Shown piece after piece: positions 1 through 10,485 of a DNA stretch of 64,000 nucleotides. The notes under the pieces are model-generated. The model worked only from the letters and a program-made list of their open reading frames with translations, was not told the DNA's origin and made no database searches. Where the stretch lies: NCBI GenBank assembly GCA_011316305.1, contig SAUG01000135.1, forward strand, positions 62,001-126,000, in the 5' to 3' direction. A program made the position numbers and the translations under genes. The number at the start of each line of letters is the position of its first letter. Within the stretch, counting starts at the first letter, position 1. This DNA comes from Rusavskia elegans. Lineage: Eukaryota > Ascomycota > Lecanoromycetes > Teloschistales > Teloschistaceae.

Positions 1-326
1 GAATTATATATTAATATTATAGATTATATTCGGATCTTCTAATATTTCTATTAATTTTTATTTTTGAACTACTATTTCGTTCTATAGTAATAGAGCTAGT
101 AATTATCTATCTTTTAGTTATATATTTAGAGTAGAATCTAGTCTTCTTTTATCGGATTATATCTCTAGTTCTAGTATAGAATTATATCTAATTCTTTCTA
201 TTTTTCTAATAACGCTTTTATAGATTTTTTTAATATCGTTTATCTAAAGTTCCTAAATTTTTTTTTATATTTTATTATATCTTAGAGCTATTTATTATAA
301 TGGATAGTAGTACTTTATAACGTCTC
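1..326. repeat. AT-rich RIP-mutated DNA left of the LTR array
   Basis: No open gene is visible. The sequence is extremely AT-rich with almost no CA or TG dinucleotides, as expected after heavy repeat-induced point mutation. It is not similar to the body of the neighbouring LTR units, so it is probably a different, unidentified degraded repeat. Confidence 0.6.
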
Positions 327-725
327 TGTATATTAAAAGGCGTTACGTTCGAGCCTAGCTATAGCCGTAGACGTAGTCCGAGCTACTAAATAGTAAGGGA
401 ATTTTAGTATAGATTATTATAACTAATTCTATAGAGTCGCAGAGGTACGGTTACGATATTATAAAATATCTTCGTTATAAAGTAATTAAGAAAAGAATAG
501 TAGAAACGTATTTAATAATTATATTAACGACTAATAAGAGAAACTATAAATAGTAATAATAAACGATATATATAGTAAAAGTAGCTATCAGAACCGATAG
601 ATAGCTATCTACTAAAAGTCCTATTTAAAGGAGCGGCTATAGCGGCTATAGGCGGCTATAGATAATTATATTCGTTTATCTATCTAATTTTTCTAGAAAA
701 CCTCTATAGAATCGTAGATATAATA
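327..725 (-). repeat. LTR copy 1 of a RIP-degraded retrotransposon
   Basis: This ~399-bp block recurs in the same orientation at 3262-3660 and 5217-5616. Shared landmarks include the start TGTATATTA, GAGCCTAGCTATAG, GGCGGCTATAG and the end CCTCTATAGAATCGTAGA. The least mutated copy (third) begins TGTTACGTCC on the minus strand, a TG...CA terminus typical of LTRs, and the gag remnant between copies reads on the minus strand. This copy would therefore be the 3' LTR of the first unit. Differences between copies are mostly C/T and G/A. Confidence 0.7.
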
Positions 726-3261
726 TAATCCCCCCTATATCGCTTTTTACCTAGTATAAAAACCGTTTATAGAATATAAAAAAGGTTTTATCTTTTTTTT
801 TTTCCTTTCCTTTTATTAATATCTTTATTATACGTTTTTAAAAGAAAAATCGACTAAAATCTTTTTATCGTATTTAGTTAAAAAAAGTTATAATATTTTT
901 CCTTTATTTTTTATATATCCGTAATCTTTTAAAAGAGTATAAAATCGAAGTTAGTAGTAATATTTATAGTAAATATACTCGGGCTTAAAAGTCGTATAAC
1001 CTTTTAATATCTAATACTATCTATATATTATTTTTTTTATTTTTTTATTTTTACTAACCTTCGTAAGAAAGTATTTTAAAGATAAAAAAAATAAATTCTA
1101 TTCTAATATCGCGGGTATTTTTAATAAGTTTTTCGAGGCTCGCTATTATATTAAATCCTTTTTTAATTTCGAAAAGAAAATTTATAATAAATATTTAGTC
1201 TAGGAATTAGATTTCTATCGATTCTTTAATAAATAAAAGCGTCTTATTACTTATTATCGCGCTTTAAATAAATATAAAAGTAGTTTTATTATTTAGAAAT
1301 AATATATACTATCTTATTTTAATAAATTTAATAATTTAGTTACGTTCTATTCTTCTATTAGTTTTATACTAGCCGCGTAAAAGATATCCGTTAAATTAAT
1401 TTCGGGGTTTAGTTTAGAAAATTTAGACTAAATTTTAAGAGATTTTAATTTCTTTTAGTTTATAAAAAATATAGGATTTTAAAAAAAGTCTAGTAAAAGA
1501 TCTTTTTACTATTACTTTTATATATTCCGATTTATATATTTATATTATAAATTATTTCCGGTTTTTTTAATAGTTCTACTAAGTTCTATTCTTTAGTAAC
1601 TATTTTATCCTATAATAATAAAAACGGGTACTAATCGAAATCTTTATTTTTTAGTTAAATATTAAATATTAGATCCGGTATTCCTTTATTCTAATCTATT
1701 TAATTTAGTTTATAGTATTCGATTTTATCTATAGCTTTAACTATACTTTAATATATCTTTTTAATATAGTTTATTTAAAGCTATTAAATTATTTTTCTAC
1801 TTTTATTATATTTTTTAGTAAGTTATTATAGAAGGTAATAATATTTCTTCTAAATTTTTATTTCCTAAACTTTTCCGCTTTCCTTAAATTTTTTATCTAA
1901 GTTTTAAATATCCTTATAGTTAGTTATTAAAATATTATCTATTTCTTTATATAAGAGGTTTTTATAGGCTAGGAAATATATTATTTATAGTTTTATTTTC
2001 TTACCGATAGTACTTTTTTTTATTAGTTTTTCTAAAATCGATTCTTTCTACTTATTTTCTAAGATAATATAATTTCTCTAACTTTTAATTATAATAAAAT
2101 TTATTATTTTAATTAATTTATATTTTATTTTAGTTTCGATATCGAGGATTTTATTATTATTTATTATTTATTTATAGAGATATCTATTAATTTTATTATA
2201 GAATCTTTTTATAACTTTATTATCTTTTTTTCTATTTATAAAAACTATTATTTATTAACTTCCGATTTTAATTTTAAACGTCGTTATAAAGGGTTTTTCG
2301 ATTTTATATAGTTTAAAATCGATTATTAGTTTTATTTCTTATATTTTCTTTAGTTCTTTAAAATAATATCCTATTCCTTTTTTTTTAAATAAATAGATAG
2401 GGTAAATATTATTATAATAGGCTAACTAGCTTTTTACTATATATTTATCGGGTAATTTTTCTATTATTTTAAAAAAATATTTAATTATTTTAGTTATTTC
2501 TTTAGTTAGGTAATTTTTTTTAAAATATCCTATTTTTCTATATAAGTAATAAGCTTTAGTTTTCAATTCTTTAATTTCGGTAGTATCGAATTCTATTAGG
2601 TTTTTTCTAGATTTTTTTTTAGCGGGTTCTATTTTATTAAACGTCTATTTATCTAAGTAAATTTTATACTACCTAGTATCGATCTTTATTATAAACTCGA
2701 TAAAATCTATTAATAAATCTAGTTCTTTAATTACTACTATAGCTTTTTTAATTTTTATCTAGAATCCTTTATAGAAGTAAACTTTTAAAATTAAATCTTC
2801 CTAGTCTATTTTATAAACTAATATTCTAAACTAAATAGTATAGATTACTACCGATTTCTATTATTTTAGAACTATTAGTCTCCTATTTATTACTCTATTT
2901 TTATTATTTTTTCCGAAGGCTTTTTTTATAGCTATAATAAAATTACCGAAGGTATAAAAGATCTATAATATTTTATCTTTTTTCTATCTTTCCGAATTAT
3001 CGAAATAGTCTTTTATTCGAAGTTATATCTAATTAAAGGTACCCCTTCCTAGATATAATATTATAAATAGAATTTTAATTATTTTATTTAGAAACTAGTT
3101 TATATATAATACGAAATAGATATTTATTTAAATAATCTATAGCTTTAAAGATGCTTTATCTCCTTTATAGATATTTAGTATTACTATTTTAATAGTATCG
3201 CTTCGATCTATCGGTCGGGATAACGAGACTAATATAGTAAGTCGTTAAAATATAATATCTT
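726..3261 (-). mobile_element. Internal region of LTR unit 1 with gag remnant
   Basis: This 2.5-kb body lies between LTR copies 1 and 2 and is saturated with stop codons. On the minus strand near 2510-2551 a CCHC-type zinc knuckle of a retroviral-like gag can still be read, with the Cys and His codons turned into Tyr codons (YYLYRKIGYFKKNY), exactly what TGT/CAT to TAT change gives. The text upstream of it also reads as a gag-like protein (3100 to 2500). No reverse transcriptase was recognised, so the unit is either internally deleted or a gag-only derivative. Around 1085-1500 the plus strand reads as a second degraded protein frame whose stops are nearly all TAA/TAG. Confidence 0.55.
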
Positions 3262-3660
3262 TATATATTAGAGGGCGTTATATTCGAGCCTAGCTATAGC
3301 TATAGATATAATTCGAGCTACTAAATAGTAAAGAAGTTCTAGTATAGATTATTATAACTAGTTCTATATAGTTATTAAGGTACGGTTATAATATTATAAA
3401 GTATTTTTATTATAAAGTAATTAAGAAGAGAATAGTAGAAATATATTTAATAATTATATTAATAACTAATAAGAGAAACTATCTATAGAAGTAATAGGTA
3501 ATATATATAATTAGAATAGCTATAAAGGCCGATAGGTAGCTATCTACTAAAAGTTCTATTTAGAGAGGCGGTTATAGCGGCTATAGGCGGCTATAGATAA
3601 TTAGGCTCGCTTGTCTATCCAATTCTTTCAAGAAACCTCTATAGAATCGTAGACGTAATA
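3262..3660 (-). repeat. LTR copy 2 (shared between two units)
   Basis: Second ~399-bp direct copy of the LTR. It serves as the 5' LTR of unit 1 and the 3' LTR of unit 2 on the minus strand, so the array is LTR-body-LTR-body-LTR. Such tandem arrays arise by unequal or LTR-LTR recombination. Confidence 0.7.
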
Positions 3661-5216
3661 TACTTTTTCTAGATTTTTATTTCCTAAATTTGGTTTCTTT
3701 ATTAAAAGAAGGTATTAATTTTTTTAATCTATTAATGATCTATATTTAATCTAATATCTATTTTATTATATAAAAGGCTTCTATATACGAATAGATATAT
3801 TATCTATAGTTCTATTTTCTTTTCGAATATACTTTTCTATATTAGTATTTTTAAAATCGATTTTTTTTATTTCTTTCCTAAAATAATATATTATCTAGAA
3901 TATTCGATTTCTATAAAGTCCGATATTCTAATAAATCCGTTTTTTATTTTAATTTTTACTTTTATAATTTGATTATTTTACCAGAAATATTATTAGATAA
4001 ATTTTTTAACTAAATCGTAGGATTTTTTTATAATTTATTTTTATTCTTTTTATTTATAAAAGCTATTATTTTATAATCTTCGATTTATATTTTAGGCGCT
4101 TTAATAAACGATTTTTCTATTTTATATAATTTAAATTTAAACGTCGGCTTTTTTTTCTACTCTTTTTAGTTTTATAAAATACTATTCTAATTCTTTTTTA
4201 TCCGATAAATAGTTAAGATAGTTTTTATTATAGTAGGCTATCTAACTTTTAATTATTTATTTTCTAGTTTTTTTCCGGAATATTCTTCTATTATTCTAAA
4301 CTAATATTTAGTTAATTCTATTATTTTTTTAGTTAGATAATTTTCTTTAAAGTATTCTATTTTTTTATATATATAATAAACTTTAATTCGCGATCTTTTA
4401 GTTTTAATAATATCGAGCTCTTATTATTTTAAACTAATATTTATTTAAATCTATTATTTTTTTAGTTAGATAATTTTCTTTAAAGTATTCTATTTTTTTA
4501 TATATATAATAAACTTTAATTCGCGATCTTTTAGTTTTAATAATATCGAGTTCTATTAGATTTTCTTTAAACTATCTTTTAGTAGATTCTATTTTATTAA
4601 ATATTTATTTATTAATATATTATTTATACTATCTAATATCGATTTTTATTACTACCTCGATTAAATTCGCTAGTAAATTAAGTTCTTCGAGTATTATTAT
4701 AACTTTTTTAATTCTATTATTAAACGTTTTAAAGAAGTAAATATTTAGAATTAAATCTTTCTAGTCTATTTTAAAAGCTAATATCATAAATTAAATAATA
4801 TAAATAGCTACCGACTTTTACTATTTTAGAACTATTAGTTTTTTTACTATTATTCTATTTTTATTATTATTTCCGAAGATTTCTTTAATAGCAATAATTA
4901 GATTATCGAAGTTATAAAAATTCTAAAATAATTTTTTATTAACTTTTAAAATTATTAATATAGTTTTCTATATAGGACTAAATCTAATTAAAAGCTATAT
5001 TTTCAAGATAAATTATTAATAATAGAATATTAATTAAATGATTCGAAAACTAGTTTATATATTATAAAAAATAGATATTTATTTATATAAACTAAGGGTT
5101 TAAAAATCCTTTATCTCTTTTATAAATATTTAGTATTACTATTTTAATAGTATTATTTGATTTTATAGAACGGAGTAATAAAACTAATATAGTAAATTAT
5201 TAAAAAATAATATTTT
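3661..5216 (-). mobile_element. Internal region of LTR unit 2 (shortened)
   Basis: 1.56-kb body that matches roughly 1850-3261 of unit 1; the remaining ~1.1 kb is missing. The same degraded gag zinc knuckle reads on the minus strand at about 4337-4378 (YYIYKKIEYFKENY) and again in a tandem copy at about 4470-4511. Heavily RIP-mutated, with no functional frame. Confidence 0.55.
4301..4550. repeat. 133-bp tandem duplication inside RIP-mutated gag
   Basis: The stretch from 4301 (CTAATATTTA) through TATCGAG at 4417 is repeated with a 133-bp offset from 4434 to 4550. The ~95-bp core from CTATTATTTTTTTAG to TAATATCGAG is essentially identical in the two copies, including all RIP-type changes. The duplication therefore happened after the mutation process had acted. 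Confidence 0.8.
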
Positions 5217-5616
5217 TATATATTAGAAGACGTTATATTTAAATCTAGCTATAGTTATAGGCGTAGTCCGAACTATTAAATAGTAAAGGAATCTAGATAT
5301 AGATTATTATAATTAGTTCTATATATCTATAAAGGTAAAATTATAATATTATAAAGTATTTTCGTTATAAAAATAATTAAAAAGAGAATAACTAAAGGTA
5401 TCCTATAATTATATTAATAACTAACGAGAAAAACTATCTAATAGAAATAAAAAACGATATATATAATAAAAATAGCCGATAATACCGATAGATAGCCGTC
5501 CGCTAAAAGACCCTATTATAAAGGTCGACTACCGCGGCTATAGGCGGCTATAGATAATTAGTCTCGGTTAACTAGCTAATCTTCCAGAGCGCCTCTATGG
5601 AGTCGTGGACGTAACA
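5217..5616 (-). repeat. LTR copy 3, least mutated
   Basis: Third ~400-bp LTR copy, ending ...GGCGCCTCTATGGAGTCGTGGACGTAACA on the plus strand. On the minus strand it starts TGTTACGTCC and is the 5' LTR of unit 2. Its right end keeps more G+C than the other copies, and the base composition returns to normal immediately after it. Confidence 0.7.
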
Positions 5617-6436
5617 AAAAGTTTAATCCGTCCAGTATCCGCTTTAGCGTCTAGACGGGACGTGCGGGGCGGTTGGCAGCACTGTTGGAAACTAACTCGA
5701 TAGACTTAACGCTATGGCTATATGAAAGTGGTACCTCGTGCCAGATAATGCCTTGGCGCTCCTACTCGCCTTCAAGACAAACCTTAATGTTTCAAGCATC
5801 AACTTCTCGAGGTCCTATTTGTCTCTGCCCACAGACTCAGCTCGTTTACCTCAGGCCCGATAGCTTTTCTGTCACGGTAGGCCGTGATAGCCGTACAATT
5901 TGCAAAGCCCAGCTTCGTTCATGCCACCAGATGCTTTCGTTCAAAGATATACAGAACAAGCAGACATATATACAAGCAGGCACAAAGCTTTGATCTTGTC
6001 GTCAGCTGCAGGCTGGGAGGGTATAAAAGACAACATGGCTCAATGTGGTGTATTACACAAGTTGCTGATTGGTAGCCTTGTCAGAGAGGCGTCACCATAC
6101 ATTAGAGCCGTCATCCCACCCCAAACCTGGCGGCACGGTGGTTTTCTTCTCGCTTGTCGGTTTTCTTTTACGACTATGGTCTTGATCTCGAATTTATATA
6201 CTGATCTGGTGAACTAACAATCCTCTTTCCTCCTGGGCCACGACGGGAAATTCAAAGTTTGTATAGGTCTCTGTGTCCAGCCTTGCACAGCCTTGCACAG
6301 CCTGTCCACCGTCTCGACTCTACGCATCCCGCGATAAGAATAGAACTCATGAACGGAGCGGGCCCCGAAAGCTCTTCATCTCTGGACGTCAAAGAAACAA
6401 CATTCAAGATACAGTTCGGAATATCGATAGCCAGTG
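5617..6436. other. Non-coding upstream region of the 6437 gene
   Basis: Normal base composition resumes here. Short open frames exist on the plus strand but overlap in several frames and show no recognisable protein. A TATA-like TATAAAAG lies at about 6021. I see no RNA gene or repeat. Confidence 0.4.
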
Positions 6437-9400
6437 ATGGATGACTCTTGGAGGGTACTTGAAATCGGAGGGCTATCGAAAATCCGTGTGGTAAACGTCT
6501 TGGATTTGGTTGGACAAATTGTGCTGGACTTTGAAACGCCGTTCGAGAAAATCTCGAAAGTATCGATACGGAGTCCTGACTGGTGCAGCTACGATACTAC
6601 AGAAGGACTGTTGTTAGCGCGGTTTCAACTGCTTGGTCCCCAGGATATCAGTTGGATTGGGTCATCAAAGTTCCTTCGAAAATTCAATGGCAAGAAATGT
6701 AGTCTTCGTCAATTGGCGGATCCGAATACTGTTCTGGGAGAATTTTCGAAGGACGAAAGGGCGGTAGAAACATTAGAGCGTTGGCTTGACAGGAAACAGC
6801 GGGTTGCTCTGGTCACGGGTATTCTCGTGGAAGAATGGGGCCAATGGAATCGAGATACGCAAGCTTCAGTAAGTCCAATTATAACAGTGCCGGACGCGTC
6901 CGCCGCGCTGATATTTCATCGCAATCGTGAAGGCAGGCAGTACACATCGACTCACCGATAACATTACGGGATTATTCAGAAAGCGTACGGTTCAGACGGC
7001 TTTTCGATTCAAGCCTATTACATCTGCGGATTTTGACCTTATGATCAAAGGTCCTTCGCAGACTTCACATTCAAACCCGTATAAGCTATCCAAAGCGCGC
7101 TCACTCGATAAGCCTTCAGCGAAGGCTTATCGAGAAGCTCCCTCCACTCAAGCTTCTTCGCTCCATACATCTTTGCAAGCGTCGCCTCTTAATAAGGACG
7201 CTCGGATCGAATCTCCTTGTGCTCAGACTTCTCCGCTGCGGCAGGCCGCTCTCGAGCGCGCTGTGTCCAAGAAAAGTTGGATATCCGAAATGGAGCACAA
7301 CACACATCAAGGAACCAAGTTACCTCTATCGGACTCCAAATCAAGCTCGACTAAGCAGTTCTGCGCAAGGGTGGAGAGAGCTGTATTATCTGTCGTAAGC
7401 AGTAATCTAGTTCCGGCTTCCGCACAACTCAATATGACGACCTCTTGTCTTTGCGAGTGGGACTTGCCATTATTCATGCAAAATAATTTCGAATTCAATC
7501 AAAAAATATCAAGTGTGATTACCTTGGTTGGCACAATGCCGGCGTATGATGGCTATGCAACTACATGTTCGGAGTACATTTCTCAAACCTGGCCAGACGG
7601 CGGGCCTGTTTTGCTGCAAGCCATCGAGGAATTGTTCCAAACGACAACCTCACAGGAGAGTAAGTATAGATATTGGTAGATTGATGAAGCTAAGCTAAGG
7701 ACACAACAGTTCGGGTAAAAGACGGAGATCTACATATCCGTCTAGCTTTCTCGGTGAGGGTGAGTGGCAAATATCTGTGGGTCTTGGTAGTCACAGGTCC
7801 TCCTAGGCTTCAAGTCGAAGTTGCACAAACGCTGTGCTGGCTTGCCGCCACTTTCCGGAGCTCGCCTTCCGCAACGATTGCAGCATCTCGGGTCGTATTC
7901 CGAGCCTCTTCGGCTTCTACGAAGCAATCAACAGGCACAGATTTCGTTCTTTCGCTGGAGGACCTGGACCGTCTTCCAGATCTGGCAATGTGCTGGCCTC
8001 CGCTTTTTACGCACACCCCTATGGCGGTGCAGTTTCCTGTTCCGCAAAAAAAAGAAGGAACTGGCCTGGAGATCTCGCCACTCCTCATGACCAGGTTGGC
8101 GGGTATAGTCATGGCGGTCGAGTTCCAGGGTGGTCTGATACTTAAAGGGCTCTCCACTGCGCTCATACCGGTCAAATACTGCAACGATGGGGCAGCTGTT
8201 CAGTGGCATCTCCTTCATACCCAGTCTGCGGATGGCTTCTTAGAAGAATTGGGAACGGCCGAAGACTTTGTCAAGGTTCAAGACCTTACAATACTATTCC
8301 AGAAGACAGCATATCTAGGCTGGTGCAAAGATGCAAGCATTCTGCTGGGAACAAGTGTTTTCGATCATACCGCCGTCAATTGGTCAACTCCGGCGCCAGA
8401 GCGCAGCAAAATTACAGTTTCGGGATTTTCGTTAGGCCTCGCTTCGAATGGTCTAGGATTCTTTGGCCCGTCTGCTACAATGAACTTTACTGTTGCAAAG
8501 AGCCAGCGAACGCGTTATATTGATATCGAGCAGCAGCTTGAAGATCGTCTGAAATTGTCAGTAACGAAGCCTGTTTTGATATATGATACCTCGACTCAGC
8601 GTGCCTGGCTTGTTCCTGTGACATGCCTCTTACTGCAGATGATGCATTTGAGGTATCATCAAATTGGGAATCGCGTACCTTACAACAGTACATCGGCCAT
8701 GCCGTATGCCAAAACGACCGTAGAGGGCGGCTACGAGGCTTACCAGATTCTTGTTAGGCATCTGCAGCCAGGCTTAAGTACAGCTCTGGGCTCACAGTTG
8801 GTATGGAGAGACACTTTGGCCCGCTTGTACACGGGTCTCCACATGGCACTCAAGAATGCAAGCGAGTTCAAGACCAGACCACGGCAGGATGAAGCCGAGA
8901 TTTTCGGATTCGAGTTGCTTGACATAGTACTCGCAGATTCTCCTTTTCGATTAAGCCAGCGAAAGGTTCAGAAACAATCAGGCGGCTGGGCGCCAGTCGG
9001 ACAGCATGTAGGTTACGTACTCTTCTGCTCCAATTTAGGGGAGGTACTTATACCTAGTCCCATGTCCCGAAACGATCGCCTTTGCAAGCACTGCTCCACG
9101 CTTCCATCCGGTCGCGACTATCTGTCCGCCTACGTCCCTTGCTTTCAGGAAACGCTGCTACGGCAGGGCGAGCAAGCAGTATCGAAGTTACTCGATAATG
9201 TAGAATACGAAAAGTCGCTGTATCACGATTGCATTGGTACGAACGGAGAACAATGCATTCCATTACACACCTACGATAGTCTTTTCCAAGCGTCAAAGGA
9301 AGCCTCGATCTCCACCACGGCCAGGGCTCCAGATGAGATCAGCAAAGGTGGAGCCATCGTCATCGGTAAAAGAACCAAGTTGTCGAAGAGAAACCTTTCC

Positions 9401-9586
9401 ATCATGCCGGATGGCCATCAGGGAACGAATAGAACACCGATCACACCGAACGGTAGCCGAGCAATAATCACAGAACCAACCACATCGAACGGCAATCATG
9501 CAACGGCCCCGACAAAAAAGCTAAAGACTATTCTTCGCCTCGTCTTGTACAGATTACGAGCACTTCGCCAGGTCAGACCCAAATAG
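6437..9586 (+). CDS. Large fungal protein of unknown function, three exons
   Basis: Model: exons 6437-6868, 6933-7659 and 7710-9586, giving 1011 aa. The second intron is clear (GTAAGTATAG...ACACAACAG, 50 bp). The first has a strong donor GTAAGT at 6869 but an AAG acceptor, chosen because it restores frame into the next long open stretch. The ATG at 6437 directly follows an in-frame GTG. No signal peptide or membrane segment is evident. The N-terminal 145 aa are rich in Trp and charged residues. A Ser/Pro/Lys-rich low-complexity linker lies around residues 180-260. The long C-terminal part contains a Cys pair (LCKHC) and ends in a basic tail. I do not recognise a domain and assign no function. 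It sits next to the transposon array, which fits a lineage-variable gene. Confidence 0.7.
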
Positions 9587-9600
9587 CCTTCGTGAGCTTC

Positions 9601-9895
9601 ACTTAGGCCACGTTTGGATGGTCGAACTCTTGCACCTTCAACTCGTACACCTGTATTAGCGTCACCTCCTATTCGCGTAGATTGGTATGGTATCTCGGCA
9701 ACGATGGTGTACGAGTTGGAGGTTGGTACGTTACTTGGGTTTAAATATGACGTTACTTGGGTTTAGATAGGGTGTTGCTCCCTCCACCCACCCCCGGGTG
9801 CCACCAAGAGTAGGGTTAGCCCTATCCTATCAAATATAAATAACCTTATCGAGATTCCTTTTCTTTAACTATCTATTTTAACCTTATACGATGTA
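9601..9895. repeat. Repeat debris with inverted and direct repeats
   Basis: No coding frame. An inverted repeat pairs 9632-9651 (GCACCTTCAACTCGTACACC) with 9706-9726 (GGTGTACGAGTTGGAGGTTGG). A 16-bp direct repeat ACGTTACTTGGGTTTA occurs at 9728-9743 and 9750-9765. The block 9834-9893 (TATAAATAACCTTATCGAGA...) closely matches 35350-35408 inside the Mutator-like element, but here it is not RIP-mutated. This looks like a short non-autonomous element or a transposon scar. Confidence 0.55.
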
Positions 9896-10485
9896 ATCAT
9901 TGGCCAAGCATACGTAGATTGCACTCGCCTTTGTCGCCATGGAAGAGCAATATCAAGTGTCATCTTTGAAGATTGCTGTTTTTCCAGCATCGCGAACCAT
10001 CTATAAAAGGGAATAATAGCGCTAGATAACCGAATTTTTCTTAATATCACCACAAAAGGAGATGTTTCGCAGAGGGAGATCATATATACAGAGGCCGATG
10101 ATGCGGGAACTCCGGACTGATCTTGATGGTGGCAAGTAGTAAGAAAGCCAATGAAATACTCAAAGCTTTCCTTTCGCTCCTAAATGATCTCATTCCATAG
10201 TCTGGCAGGTTGGAAATCCAGGGTCAAAAGTATCGTTCACATCGGACAAAGGAACGTGTACTCCATCCCACATTCTTTGCCACATCCTCTTGTCGGGAAG
10301 CGGGTATTTCAGCAGTCAATAAAAGCCTCAGCTACTTGATTTGAACCTTTCCAGCTCATGGGAATGATGGCGCCAAACGTTGAACAGAAGCTTGCGAAGA
10401 CATGGAATAAAGCGTAAAATGATCGCTCATTGACGACCCTACCGTTCTCATCCCAATTTTGTCTCCACGATATCTGCCATCTCGA
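9896..10485. other. Intergenic, nothing recognised
   Basis: About 590 bp between the repeat debris and the 3' end of the peptidase gene. Only short frames without recognisable similarity are seen. Confidence 0.4.

Noticed and set aside
5673..6217. Several overlapping plus-strand frames upstream of the 6437 gene
   Set aside because: They overlap each other in different frames, have no recognisable domain and no splice continuity.
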